A stretch of DNA of 64,000 bases, taken from assembly GCF_003351105.1 (NCBI RefSeq), contig NZ_NKRG01000003.1, positions 1-64,000 on the forward strand. The letters are read 5' to 3'. The position numbers and the translations under genes are program-made. This DNA comes from Thermosipho africanus Ob7. Lineage in GTDB: Bacteria > Thermotogota > Thermotogae > Thermotogales > Fervidobacteriaceae. Below the pieces are notes generated by a model. The model made no database searches and had not been told where the DNA came from. It saw only the letters and a list, made by a program, of their open reading frames with translations. Below, piece after piece: positions 34,737 through 43,149 of the stretch (positions are counted from its first letter, which is position 1; every line of letters starts with the position of its first letter).

Positions 34737-35228
34737 ATGTTGGCGGTTTGTGAAAAACATGTCGAGCTCTACAAAGAGCTAGATGCTTATATTGAAGAAC
34801 TAAAAGGAAAAAAAGGTATTTTAATTAATGTTCTCCACAAAGCTCAGGAACTTTTCGGCTGGCTTCCCCAAGAAGTTCAAGACCATGTTGCTAAAAAACT
34901 CAACATTCCTTCTTCAGTAGTCTACGGTGTTGTAACATTCTATAATTTCTTTTCCACAAAACCAAAGGGAAAAAACCAAATAAAGATTTGTCTTGGAACA
35001 GCCTGTTACGTTAAGGGTGCAGACAGAGTCATGGAAAGGTTCTTAAATGAACTTGGCGTTGAAGAATCAGAAGTTACAAAAGACGGTAAATTTTCAGTTC
35101 ATGGCGTTAGATGCCTTGGTGCATGTAGTATGGCACCTGTTGTACTTGTTGGGGAAAAAGATTTCTATGGAAAAGTTACACCTGATATGGTTCCAGGGAT
35201 AATTAAAAAGTACAAAGGGGAGGGGTAA
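34737..35228 (+). CDS. NuoE-like [2Fe-2S] subunit (HydC/HndA type)
   Basis: The 163-residue protein starts at ATG 34737, after AGGAGGTGGCC. A helical N-terminal half (VLHKAQELFGWLPQEVQDHV, then VYGVVTFYNFF) precedes a thioredoxin-like domain with the four cluster cysteines CLGTAC and CLGAC. In bifurcating hydrogenases this subunit forms part of the NADH-oxidising arm. It leads an operon with two small ferredoxin-like proteins and a HydB-like flavoprotein, but the catalytic subunit HydA is absent from the window. Confidence 0.93.
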   Translation: MLAVCEKHVELYKELDAYIEELKGKKGILINVLHKAQELFGWLPQEVQDHVAKKLNIPSSVVYGVVTFYNFFSTKPKGKNQIKICLGTACYVKGADRVMERFLNELGVEESEVTKDGKFSVHGVRCLGACSMAPVVLVGEKDFYGKVTPDMVPGIIKKYKGEG

Positions 35229-35230
35229 TA

Positions 35231-35605
35231 ATGGGTAAAATAAAAAGTTTAGAAGAACTTATGAAAATCAAAGAAAATACATTAAAAAATGTAAAAATGC
35301 GTGAAGAAGGAAAAAGAGGAAGAATAATAGTTGCAATGGGAACTTGTGGAATTGCTGCCGGTGCTAAAGATACTTTAAAAGCAATTGTCGAAACATTAAG
35401 TGAGCTAAATATAGACGACATATCAGTTGTTCAATCTGGTTGTATGGGACTTTGTGAAGTTGAACCAACAATAAAAGTTGAACTTGATGGTGAAATTCCA
35501 GTAATATATGGACACGTTACTCCAGAAAATGCAAAGAGAATTATTAAATCACATATTGTAGCAGGAGAGCAGGTTGGAGAATTAATAGTGAAAAGAGGAG
35601 AGTAA
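35231..35605 (+). CDS. HndB-like thioredoxin-fold iron-sulfur protein
   Basis: The 124-residue protein has a lysine/glutamate-rich N-terminal helix (residues 5-30) and a thioredoxin-like domain with GTCGIAAGAKDTL and SGCMGLCE. This resembles HndB of NADP-reducing hydrogenases. Only three cysteines are visible (one in the first loop, two in the CxxxC loop), so the fourth cluster ligand is either non-cysteine or supplied elsewhere. It starts two bases after the NuoE-like gene. Confidence 0.8.
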   Translation: MGKIKSLEELMKIKENTLKNVKMREEGKRGRIIVAMGTCGIAAGAKDTLKAIVETLSELNIDDISVVQSGCMGLCEVEPTIKVELDGEIPVIYGHVTPENAKRIIKSHIVAGEQVGELIVKRGE

Positions 35606-35618
35606 TTGGAGGGATAAA

Positions 35619-35903
35619 ATGTCTCAAAATAAAAAAATCTTGGTTTGCACAGATGGTTGTTGTTCAACTAATGGAAAAATGATTAAAAAAGTGCTTGAAG
35701 AAAAAATCAAACAATACAACCTTCAAGAAAAAGTTACTATTGAAGAATCTGGTTGTATGGATGCATGTAATTTTAAACCAGTAATCTCAATTCTCCCTGA
35801 CAAAATTATTTATAAAGAACTTACTCCTGAAGCAGTTGAAAAAATCGTCAAGGAACACCTTATTAACGGAAAAATTGTAGAAGAGTATTTATTAAAAAGA
35901 TAA
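35619..35903 (+). CDS. Small thioredoxin-like [2Fe-2S] ferredoxin
   Basis: The 94-residue protein is a single thioredoxin-like [2Fe-2S] domain with CTDGCC in the first loop and CMDAC in the second. Its sequence is very close in layout to the N-terminal domain of the HydB-like protein encoded next (LQ-K/D-V/T-I and HL-x-G-x-VVEEYL motifs), so it looks like a stand-alone duplicate of that domain. It is preceded by GGAGGG and followed by a 66-base gap. Confidence 0.85.
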   Translation: MSQNKKILVCTDGCCSTNGKMIKKVLEEKIKQYNLQEKVTIEESGCMDACNFKPVISILPDKIIYKELTPEAVEKIVKEHLINGKIVEEYLLKR

Positions 35904-35969
35904 TTTTTTGACATAGTAATAGTAAGGACTTGGAGTCATATAAGTAAAAAATAAGGAGGTCTGAAAAAA

Positions 35970-37778
35970 ATGCCTTTAACTACCAATACAATACTTATTT
36001 GTGCTGGTGGTGCTTGTATTTCCGCTGGTGAAGAAAGTGTAAAAGATGTTCTCGAAAGAAAAATAAAAGAATACAATCTTCAAGATACAATAAACATTGT
36101 TGAAACTGGTTGTATGGGTGCATGTAGTTTAGGCCCAATTATGGTAATTCATCCAGAAGGTGTTTACTATCAAAAATTAACACCTGAAGCAGCTGAAAAA
36201 ATTGTTGAAGAACACCTACTTAAAGGAAGAGTAGTAGAAGAATATTTATACAAAGGTGATAAGGGAAAAATAGTTCCACAGCCACAAAAAGAGATTCCAT
36301 TCTTTTCAAGACAGGTTAAAGTTGCTACTCGAAACGTCGGTATTATTGATCCTTTAAGCATTGATGAATACATCGCCCGCGACGGTTATTTTGCGCTTCA
36401 CAAAGCCTTAAAAGAAATGACACCAGAACAAGTAATTGAAGTTGTAAAAGAAAGTGGTCTTAGAGGTAGAGGTGGAGCTGGATTTCCAACAGGACTAAAA
36501 TGGGAATTTGCAAGAAAATCACCAGGTGATGAAAAATATATGATCTGTAATGCTGATGAAGGTGACCCTGGTGCATTCATGGATAGGTCAATCCTTGAAG
36601 GAGATCCTCATTCAATAATTGAAGCAATGACAATCGCTGCATATGCAATTGGTGCTACAAAGGGATTTGTTTACGTTAGAGCTGAATATCCAATTGCAAT
36701 TGAAAGACTTACAGTTGCATTAAATCAAGCTAGAGAATATGGCTTTCTAGGTGAAAATATCCTTGGAACAGATTTCTCATTTGATATTGAAATTAGAATT
36801 GGTGCTGGTGCTTTTGTTTGTGGTGAAGAAACAGCATTAATGCATTCAATTGAAGGAAAAAGAGGTCAGCCAAGAGTTAAACCACCATTCCCAGCACAAA
36901 AAGGACTTTGGGGAAAACCAAGTAATATAAACAACGTTGAAACACTTGCTTGTGTTCCACCAATTATATATCATGGCCCTCAATGGTTTAGACAATGGGG
37001 AACTGAAAAATCTCCAGGAACTAAAGTTTTTGCATTAGCAGGTAAAGTTAAAAATACTGGGCTTGTTGAGGTTCCAATGGGGATCACTTTAAGAGAATTA
37101 ATATATGAAATTGGTGGTGGATCACCAACTGGTAAAAAAATTAAAGCAGTTCAAACTGGTGGGCCAAGCGGTGGTGTTATACCTGAAGAATATTTTGATA
37201 CTCCAGTAGATTACGAATCACTACAACAACTTGGTGCAATAGTTGGTTCAGGCGGTATGATTGTTCTTGATGAAGATGATTGTATGGTTGACGTCGCAAA
37301 GTTTTTCCTCGAGTTTACTGTTGATGAATCATGTGGAAAATGTACCCCATGTAGAGAAGGAACAAAGAAAATGTATGAAATCTTGGACAAAATAACAAAA
37401 GGCGAAGGAACGGAAGAAGACATAGAAATATTGGAAAATCTTGCCAATGTAATTAAAGATTCATCACTCTGTGGTCTTGGCCAAACTGCACCAAACCCAG
37501 TTCTATCAACTCTTAGGTATTATAGAGATGAATATCTTGCACATGTTAGAGACAAAACTTGTCCGGCAAAGAAGTGTAAAGATTTAATTAGCTATGTCAT
37601 TAATCCTGAAAAATGTGTTGGTTGTACAGCATGTGCTAGAGTATGTCCAGTAAATGCTATCAACGGAGAAGTCAAAAAAGTTCACGAAATTGATCAAGAT
37701 GCTTGTGTAAAATGTGGAAGCTGTATTGAAGTATGTAGATTTGGAGCAATTAGTAAAGTAACTCCTGCTGTACAATAA
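35970..37778 (+). CDS. NuoF-like flavoprotein (HydB/HndC type)
   Basis: The 602-residue multidomain subunit binds FMN and NAD(H). Domains in order: [2Fe-2S] thioredoxin-like domain (CAGGAC, CMGAC, residues 8-95), FMN loop (RGRGGAGFPTGLKW near 170), nucleotide region (NADEGDPGAF, GAGAFVCGEETAL), SLBB domain, the NuoF [4Fe-4S] site (SCGKCTPC with a later C in LCGLGQ), and a C-terminal pair of [4Fe-4S] clusters (CVGCTACARVCP and CVKCGSCIEVC). This is the arrangement of HydB in electron-bifurcating hydrogenases and related complexes. Confidence 0.95.
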   Translation: MPLTTNTILICAGGACISAGEESVKDVLERKIKEYNLQDTINIVETGCMGACSLGPIMVIHPEGVYYQKLTPEAAEKIVEEHLLKGRVVEEYLYKGDKGKIVPQPQKEIPFFSRQVKVATRNVGIIDPLSIDEYIARDGYFALHKALKEMTPEQVIEVVKESGLRGRGGAGFPTGLKWEFARKSPGDEKYMICNADEGDPGAFMDRSILEGDPHSIIEAMTIAAYAIGATKGFVYVRAEYPIAIERLTVALNQAREYGFLGENILGTDFSFDIEIRIGAGAFVCGEETALMHSIEGKRGQPRVKPPFPAQKGLWGKPSNINNVETLACVPPIIYHGPQWFRQWGTEKSPGTKVFALAGKVKNTGLVEVPMGITLRELIYEIGGGSPTGKKIKAVQTGGPSGGVIPEEYFDTPVDYESLQQLGAIVGSGGMIVLDEDDCMVDVAKFFLEFTVDESCGKCTPCREGTKKMYEILDKITKGEGTEEDIEILENLANVIKDSSLCGLGQTAPNPVLSTLRYYRDEYLAHVRDKTCPAKKCKDLISYVINPEKCVGCTACARVCPVNAINGEVKKVHEIDQDACVKCGSCIEVCRFGAISKVTPAVQ

Positions 37779-37806
37779 AATCTTGGGATAAAGGGGGTCG
37801 CGCTTT

Positions 37807-38295
37807 ATGCTCGCAAAGGAAGAAATTAAAAAAATTGTTCACGAAGCCAAAAATGAACGTTTGGAAGAACAAGATATTTTGATATATATTTTGCATAAAA
37901 TTCAAGAAAAGGTTGAAAATAATTATATACCAGAATATGCTGCTGAAGTAGTCAGTGAAGAATTAAAAATACCCACTTCAAAAATATATGAGGTATTAAC
38001 CTTTTATTCAATGTTTTCAACCAAAAAAAGAGGAAAATATGTAATAAGAGTATGTACAAGTCTACCTTGTCATGTTGCAAATGGAAGAGAAATTATAAAC
38101 ACACTAAAAGAAGAATTAAAAATTGATTTTAATCAAACAACGAGTGATGGTCTTTTTACACTAGAAGAATCTGGGTGTTTGGGACTGTGCGGTGTTTCCC
38201 CAGTTATTATGATTAACAATGAATACTATGGTGACCTCACCCCCCAAAAAGTCAGAGAAATTATTAACAATCTCAAAGGGGGTGAATCTTTATGA
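37807..38295 (+). CDS. Second NuoE-like [2Fe-2S] subunit
   Basis: The 162-residue paralogue of the first NuoE-like protein retains the helical N-terminal half and the cluster cysteines CTSLPC and CLGLC. It follows the HydB-like gene by 28 bases with GGGGG before the ATG, and overlaps the second NuoF-like gene by four bases, so the two subunits are made together. Sequence divergence from the first copy is considerable, which suggests an old duplication or different partner. Confidence 0.92.
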   Translation: MLAKEEIKKIVHEAKNERLEEQDILIYILHKIQEKVENNYIPEYAAEVVSEELKIPTSKIYEVLTFYSMFSTKKRGKYVIRVCTSLPCHVANGREIINTLKEELKIDFNQTTSDGLFTLEESGCLGLCGVSPVIMINNEYYGDLTPQKVREIINNLKGGESL

Positions 38296-39905
38296 AGCCA
38301 ATAACAATCCTTGTATCGGTTGACAGTAATAGTATTCTTTTAGGAGCAAAAGAATTTGTTAAAGTTTTTAAAAATCTAATCGAAGAATTTAATCTATCTA
38401 ATTTGGTCGAAGTTTTAGAAACTGGAACCATGGGAAATTATTCTGGAGTTACAGTTGCAATCATGCCAGATAATGTTTATTACAGTGTTAGTTCAGTAAC
38501 CGATGTAAAGAAAGTATTTGAAGAACACATATTAAAAGGTAGAAAAGTTCTTGATCTTGAAATATCACCAAATGAACTAATATCTAAAAAGGAAAGTATT
38601 ACAAAAGAATATAAGATAGTTACTAGAAATATTGGAAAAATTGACCCAAAAAATATTGATGAATATATTGCAAATGATGGATATTTTGCACTCGCAAAGG
38701 CATTATCAATGAAACCTGAGGAAATAATCAATGAAATTAAAGAAAGCGGACTTAGAGGAAGGGGAGGAGCAGGTTTTCCAACTGGATTAAAATGGGAATT
38801 TGCATACAAAACTGATGCAGATCAAAAGTACATTGTTTGTAATGCCGATGAGGGTGAACCAGGAACGTATAAAGATAGATTAATAATGGAAGGTGACCCT
38901 CATAGTGTTATTGAAGCCATGATAATTGCCGGCTATGCTGTTGGCGCAACAAAAGGTTATATTTACATTAGAGGAGAATACTATGGCTCCATTGAAAATA
39001 TTAAAAAAGCTATAAACGATGCATATGAATATGGATTTTTAGGTGAAAACATACTCAATAGTGGTTTTAATTTTGATCTTTCAATACGTCTAGGTGCAGG
39101 GGCATACATTTGCGGAGAAGAAACTGCATTGCTTGAATCAATTGAAGGACATGCTGGAAGACCTAGGTTAAAACCACCATTTCCACCTCAAAAGGGGTTA
39201 TTTGGAAAACCAACGGTTATTAATAATGTAGAAACTCTTGCCAATGTACCACAAATAATTCTTAATGGTGCTGAATGGTTCAAGCAAATTGGAACAGAAA
39301 ATTCACCTGGTACTAAGGTGTTCTGTTTTGCAGGTAATTTAAATAATAGAGGAATTGTCGAACTACCGATGGGTGTAACTGTAAAGGAACTTTTAATATA
39401 TGCTGGTGGAATTTCTGGTGGAAAACTTAAAATGGTTCAAACTGGTGGAATTGCCGGAACCTTCATAGATGAAAGTAAATTAGATGTTCCACTTGATTAT
39501 GATTCATTCGCAAAATACGGTGTAAGCCTTGGTTCAGGAGTCATACTAGGTGTTAATGATTCACATTGTGTTGTTGATATTGCTAAAAATGTAATGGAAT
39601 TTTTCAGACATGAATCATGCGGAAAATGTACACCTTGTAGAGAAGGAACAAAAATTGCTGTAGAAATTCTTGAAAAAATGTCAAAATTTGAAGCAACTAT
39701 GGATGATCTAGAACACTTGATTGAAATATCAAATGTAGCAAAAGAAGCGGCTTTGTGTGGATTGGGTCAAAGCTTCCCAGTACCATTACTTTCATTAATA
39801 GATAACTTTAAAGAAGAATTTGAAATGCACATAATTGATAATGTCTGTCCAGCAAACCTATGTAAAAAAGTTGAAAAGAAAAAATCAAGAAAATTAACTA
39901 TCTAA
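38292..39905 (+). CDS. NuoF-like flavoprotein paralogue lacking accessory clusters
   Basis: The 537-residue protein keeps the FMN loop (RGRGGAGFPTGLKW), NADEGEPGTY, GAGAYICGEETALLESIEG and the NuoF [4Fe-4S] site (SCGKCTPC, LCGLGQ). Compared with the first copy, its N-terminal thioredoxin-like domain has lost all four cluster cysteines (SVDSNS and TGTMGNY in place of CAGGAC and TGCMGAC), and the two C-terminal [4Fe-4S] clusters are missing. The result resembles a minimal NADH dehydrogenase module with the NuoE partner encoded just upstream. Confidence 0.92.
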   Translation: MKPITILVSVDSNSILLGAKEFVKVFKNLIEEFNLSNLVEVLETGTMGNYSGVTVAIMPDNVYYSVSSVTDVKKVFEEHILKGRKVLDLEISPNELISKKESITKEYKIVTRNIGKIDPKNIDEYIANDGYFALAKALSMKPEEIINEIKESGLRGRGGAGFPTGLKWEFAYKTDADQKYIVCNADEGEPGTYKDRLIMEGDPHSVIEAMIIAGYAVGATKGYIYIRGEYYGSIENIKKAINDAYEYGFLGENILNSGFNFDLSIRLGAGAYICGEETALLESIEGHAGRPRLKPPFPPQKGLFGKPTVINNVETLANVPQIILNGAEWFKQIGTENSPGTKVFCFAGNLNNRGIVELPMGVTVKELLIYAGGISGGKLKMVQTGGIAGTFIDESKLDVPLDYDSFAKYGVSLGSGVILGVNDSHCVVDIAKNVMEFFRHESCGKCTPCREGTKIAVEILEKMSKFEATMDDLEHLIEISNVAKEAALCGLGQSFPVPLLSLIDNFKEEFEMHIIDNVCPANLCKKVEKKKSRKLTI

Positions 39906-39928
39906 AATAAAATTAATGTTAATAAAAA

Positions 39929-39957
39929 CAAAACGCCCACTTTAAGTGGGCGTTTTT
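39929..39957. terminator. Bidirectional terminator after the NuoEF operon
   Basis: AAACGCCCAC and GTGGGCGTTT pair around TTTAA, with flanking A and T runs; it also serves the converging S1-domain gene. Confidence 0.88.
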
Positions 39958-39959
39958 AA

Positions 39960-40334
39960 TTATCTTCTTTCTTTTTTTCCTCTTTTTTTATCAAGTCTTC
40001 TTCTGTATTCAGAAAGCTTTCTATCACTATCTTTCATAAACTTTGCAAGCTTTTTTTCAAAATCATTGTTTACTTTCTTTTCTTCGCTTTTTCCTTCACT
40101 GCTGTTAGCTGAAGTATCTTTTAGAGTTAATTCCCATTTCCCATCTCTAGTTTTTCCTACAATTTTACCTTCGATTTCTTGCCCTAGTGATAAGTGATCA
40201 CTCACTGACTTAACATATGTAGGTGCAATCTTTGAGATATGTACAAACGCCTTTTCTCCATCCTCTAGTTCAATGTTAGCTCCAAACTTTAGTATCTCCA
40301 CTACTTTTCCCTTTACTACTTGCCCAACTTCCAT
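39960..40334 (-). CDS. S1 RNA-binding domain protein
   Basis: The 124-residue protein has an S1 domain at residues 1-72 (VGQVVKGKVVEILKFGANIE, EKAFVHISKIAP, LGQEIEGKIVGKTRDGKWEL) and a charged, probably disordered or coiled tail rich in K, E and R. Similar short S1 proteins (YabR or GSP13-like) associate with ribosomes. It follows the ribosomal protein L31 gene on the same strand after a terminator. Confidence 0.88.
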   Translation of the reverse strand: MEVGQVVKGKVVEILKFGANIELEDGEKAFVHISKIAPTYVKSVSDHLSLGQEIEGKIVGKTRDGKWELTLKDTSANSSEGKSEEKKVNNDFEKKLAKFMKDSDRKLSEYRRRLDKKRGKKERR

Positions 40335-40361
40335 ACACGCAAAACCTCCCTATGGTTTAAA

Positions 40362-40387
40362 AAAATAATTTGGGAGCTAATGCTCCC
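40362..40387 (-). terminator. Terminator downstream of rpmE
   Basis: GGGAGC pairs with GCTCCC around TAAT, and on the minus strand a T-rich tract (seven T after ATTA) follows. Confidence 0.8.
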
Positions 40388-40402
40388 CGCATTATAGCCA
40401 CA

Positions 40403-40612
40403 TTAATCTAAATTATATTTTTTCTTGAATTTTTCAATTCTTCCTTCTGTATCAACTATCATTCCTGCTGCGCCTGCACCTTTGTAGAATGGATGACAAC
40501 TTGAACACACGTCAATTCTCACATTTTCTTTTGCACTGTAAAATTTGTGTTCTGCTCCACAAGCACATTTTACTGTTATCAATTTCATCTCTGGGTGAAT
40601 TCCCTTTTTCAA
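40403..40612 (-). CDS. rpmE: Ribosomal protein L31 (zinc-binding form)
   Basis: The 69-residue product begins at TTG 40612, five bases after AGGAGAGGTGA, giving the family N terminus [10 protein letters not shown]; the in-frame GTG three codons earlier is too close to the Shine-Dalgarno. The four zinc cysteines are in CACG and CSSC, so this is the type A protein used when zinc is sufficient. A TetR/radical SAM operon lies upstream on the same strand. Confidence 0.95.
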   Translation of the reverse strand: MKKGIHPEMKLITVKCACGAEHKFYSAKENVRIDVCSSCHPFYKGAGAAGMIVDTEGRIEKFKKKYNLD

Positions 40613-40685
40613 TTTACTCACCTCTCCTAATTATTTTATCATTTTTATCATTAGTATTATACCACATAAATCGTTTATGTAAAGT

Positions 40686-41240
40686 TTACGTATTATCTTT
40701 AAGTAAAATTTTTATTAACATATTCTCCACTGATTTTAACAATCCTTTTCTTGGTAACGAATCAACACTTGCAATCATATCTGTAGCAGCTTTTGGGTCT
40801 ACTTCCTCATTAATTATTTTTTTCTTCTTACCTTCAACTATCAAACTTTCAATCTTTCCCAAAAAACTTTCGTATTTTTCCCTAGCATTTTTCCAATTTT
40901 CTTGATCTATAACCTTTGTCTTCTCACGACGCAAAAGATCAGAAATTGCCTTCTTGCTTGTCAAAAAATCAATATACCTTTTCAAAAAATTTTTTATCCT
41001 TGCAACATAAGAAGAATCACTCTCGTCGACTCCAAATAATTCGTTTTCCAACTCTTCAATAGATTTAATCCATACCTCTTCAAAAAGTGCTTCTTTACTT
41101 GGGAAATAATAATAAATTAAAGATTTTCGCACACCTGCAATCTGTGCGATTTCATCAATGCTTACAGCATCATATCCTTTTTCCGAAAATGCTTTTTTAG
41201 CAGCCTCTAAAATCAATATCTTCGTGTTTTTCCTTGCCAT
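40686..41240 (-). CDS. TetR-family transcriptional regulator
   Basis: The 184-residue protein has the TetR headpiece at residues 8-50 (LEAAKKAFSEKGYDAVSIDE, IAQIAGVRKSLIYYYFPSKE) and a helical ligand domain. It is encoded downstream of a radical SAM/SPASM gene, separated by a strong hairpin. A palindrome typical of TetR operators (42753-42768) lies just before the radical SAM start, so the protein probably represses this two-gene operon including itself. The ligand is unknown. Confidence 0.92.
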   Translation of the reverse strand: MARKNTKILILEAAKKAFSEKGYDAVSIDEIAQIAGVRKSLIYYYFPSKEALFEEVWIKSIEELENELFGVDESDSSYVARIKNFLKRYIDFLTSKKAISDLLRREKTKVIDQENWKNAREKYESFLGKIESLIVEGKKKKIINEEVDPKAATDMIASVDSLPRKGLLKSVENMLIKILLKDNT

Positions 41241-41256
41241 TAATACACCTCTTAAA

Positions 41257-41278
41257 GCGGGGGGAAATAACCCCCCGC
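41257..41278. other. Strong hairpin between radical SAM and TetR genes
   Basis: GCGGGGGG and CCCCCCGC form an 8-base-pair all-GC stem around AAATAA. On the minus strand only TTTAAG follows, so termination would be partial; it may separate levels of enzyme and repressor or block 3' decay. Confidence 0.7.
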
Positions 41279-41283
41279 GTTAA

Positions 41284-42732
41284 TTATAATTCTAACTTTT
41301 TATCAACTTTGAGTGCTTCTTCTCTATTTGCGTATCTCTTCATTCTTGTCTCATAGTTGTAAATTCCTCTATTTACAGGGTATCTTTCGACATAACCATG
41401 TTCGTACCACAGTTTATCTGCATATTGTTTCCATTCTTCAGCAAGTTTATCTATCTCAGGTGCTAATTCCGTAATTACTTTTTCTGATCCTTCATGTTGT
41501 GGAATTGCATCAAAATGTTTTACCATTGCTCTAAACACTTTTGGATTATCAATAATAGGACATGGTCTGAAAAGATTATTTGAGAATGGAATCATTCTCT
41601 TATATGCTTCAAAGAATGGAGATTTAAATATTTCAAGCAATGTTTTTTCTCTTATACTATCTTTTGCAAATTGTTGGAAAACACATGGTTCAACATAACC
41701 CTTTGCATTTACGTGGAAATATTTTGAACCAGCTGATAAACATCCGTGTGTTAAGAAACCATGGTTCCAAAAATCTGCAACAAACGCAAACCTTCCACTT
41801 AATCTTACTTCATCTGTTTTAAAGAACCTTTCGTATCTCTGCTTTGGAGTAGGCACAAGATCCATTGATGGATTCATTCCCACTGGCATGAATTGGAATA
41901 CCCAAGTATATGCTACACCATTTTCAGCAAGAAAATCCCAAAATTCATCTTTCATTATAACATCATGGTTCTTTCTAGTAGCAGTAACACTTGCTCCAAA
42001 TGGTACACCATATCTTCTTAGTCTTTCCCATGTATTTTGAATAGCATTGAATACACCTTTACCTCTTCTCCAATCTGTTTCTTCCTCAAATCCTTCAACT
42101 GAAATTGCTATAGTAGCATTCCCAAGTTCTGACAATTTTTTAGCTTTTTCTTCATTAATCAAAATTCCATTGGAGTAAATCATAAAGTAGTGTTGATCAA
42201 ATTCTTCTAAAATTTCAAGAAGATGTGGCCAATAGAAAGGTTCTCCACCAGTAATAATCCAGAAGAAAATTCCAAGCTCTTCACCTTGTTTTAAAATGCT
42301 TCTTACTTCTTCTTTTGAAAGTTCATACTTTCTTCCATAAAGCCCTGCATAACATCCAATACAATTCAAATTACATGCATATGTAGGACTTATAACTCCA
42401 AGTTTTGGAAGAACAACTTTCTCCTTTTCCATATTTTTTTGTCTCAAAGGTTCACCAATTGCCCATTCGTTAATAATAAGGTTGTTGATAATCTTTTCAG
42501 TACACTTTGGGCTTGACTTTTGGAAAATCTCTATCCACTTTTTGATCATAGGATGTTCTTCTTGAGCCATTAAACCTAATTTCTTCAAACCACTTTTTGC
42601 AGGTTCTTTACTCAAAGCTCCAACTGTAAACAATAACTTTGCAAAAGATTGAGTATCTGCTTTTCTCACAAATGAGTTAATCATCTTCCCCGCTTGCCTA
42701 TAAATCATACCTTTTATTCCGCCTACAGCCAT
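41284..42732 (-). CDS. Radical SAM/SPASM protein of unknown substrate
   Basis: The 482-residue protein starts at ATG 42732, seven bases after GGAGG. About 110 helical residues precede the radical SAM motif CNLNCIGCYAG; GGEPFYWP and AISVEGFEEETD follow. The C-terminal SPASM-like region has CLSAGSKYFHVNAKGYVEPC, FQQ and a later CPIID, which suggests an auxiliary cluster. No peptide substrate, transporter or synthase gene is nearby; only the TetR gene is linked. Substrate and product are unknown. Confidence 0.88.
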   Translation of the reverse strand: MAVGGIKGMIYRQAGKMINSFVRKADTQSFAKLLFTVGALSKEPAKSGLKKLGLMAQEEHPMIKKWIEIFQKSSPKCTEKIINNLIINEWAIGEPLRQKNMEKEKVVLPKLGVISPTYACNLNCIGCYAGLYGRKYELSKEEVRSILKQGEELGIFFWIITGGEPFYWPHLLEILEEFDQHYFMIYSNGILINEEKAKKLSELGNATIAISVEGFEEETDWRRGKGVFNAIQNTWERLRRYGVPFGASVTATRKNHDVIMKDEFWDFLAENGVAYTWVFQFMPVGMNPSMDLVPTPKQRYERFFKTDEVRLSGRFAFVADFWNHGFLTHGCLSAGSKYFHVNAKGYVEPCVFQQFAKDSIREKTLLEIFKSPFFEAYKRMIPFSNNLFRPCPIIDNPKVFRAMVKHFDAIPQHEGSEKVITELAPEIDKLAEEWKQYADKLWYEHGYVERYPVNRGIYNYETRMKRYANREEALKVDKKLEL

Positions 42733-42752
42733 CCTAACACCTCCAATTTTTA

Positions 42753-42768
42753 TTGACCGTTCAGTCAA
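42753..42768. promoter_or_regulatory. TetR-type operator
   Basis: TTGACCGTTCAGTCAA is an inverted repeat with one mismatched pair and has the TGAC(C/T)G..CNGTCA form common for TetR-family sites. It lies 21 bases upstream of the radical SAM start codon, in the gap shared with the divergent antitoxin gene. Confidence 0.75.
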
Positions 42769-42845
42769 ATTTTACACCTATTTCCTTAATTTTTTGTTTC
42801 TTTAAAGTAACAATTTAATTTTGTGTTATTCTTTTCTAAAAAAAT

Positions 42846-42861
42846 GACTATAATTATAGTC
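42846..42861 (+). promoter_or_regulatory. Palindromic operator over the -10 box of the antitoxin-ATPase operon
   Basis: GACTATAATTATAGTC is a perfect 16-base palindrome containing TATAAT (42849-42854). AAGGAGGG follows directly. Position over the -10 suits autorepression by the Phd-type protein encoded next. No clear -35 is visible. Confidence 0.6.
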
Positions 42862-42876
42862 AAGGAGGGATTGTAT

Positions 42877-43137
42877 TTGAATTTAAAAAACAAAAATATT
42901 TACTATAGCATTGCTGAAGCAAAAGCAAAATTTTCAAAAGTAATAGATGAATCTCGTGAAAATAATGTAATTATAACTAAAAATGGAAAACCTGTTTCTG
43001 TAATCATAGACTTTGATAAATTTGAAAAAATAGTAAGTTTTTTAGAAAATGTATGGGAATTATACTTACTTGAAATAGGTGATCCCTCAAAATTTAAAGA
43101 TTTAAATATAAATGATCTTTTTTCTGATAATGATTAG
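42877..43137 (+). CDS. Orphan Phd/YefM-type antitoxin-like protein
   Basis: The 86-residue protein starts at TTG 42877, seven bases after AAGGAGGG. The N-terminal half has the Phd/YefM fold signature (YYSIAEAKAKFSKVIDESRE, NNVIITKNGKPVSVIIDFD), which binds DNA and pairs with a RelE, Doc or PIN toxin. No toxin gene is adjacent; instead the next gene, 12 bases downstream, is an ABC ATPase. It may be a solitary regulator of that ATPase gene. Confidence 0.82.
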   Translation: MNLKNKNIYYSIAEAKAKFSKVIDESRENNVIITKNGKPVSVIIDFDKFEKIVSFLENVWELYLLEIGDPSKFKDLNINDLFSDND

Positions 43138-43149
43138 GAGGTGTAAAAG

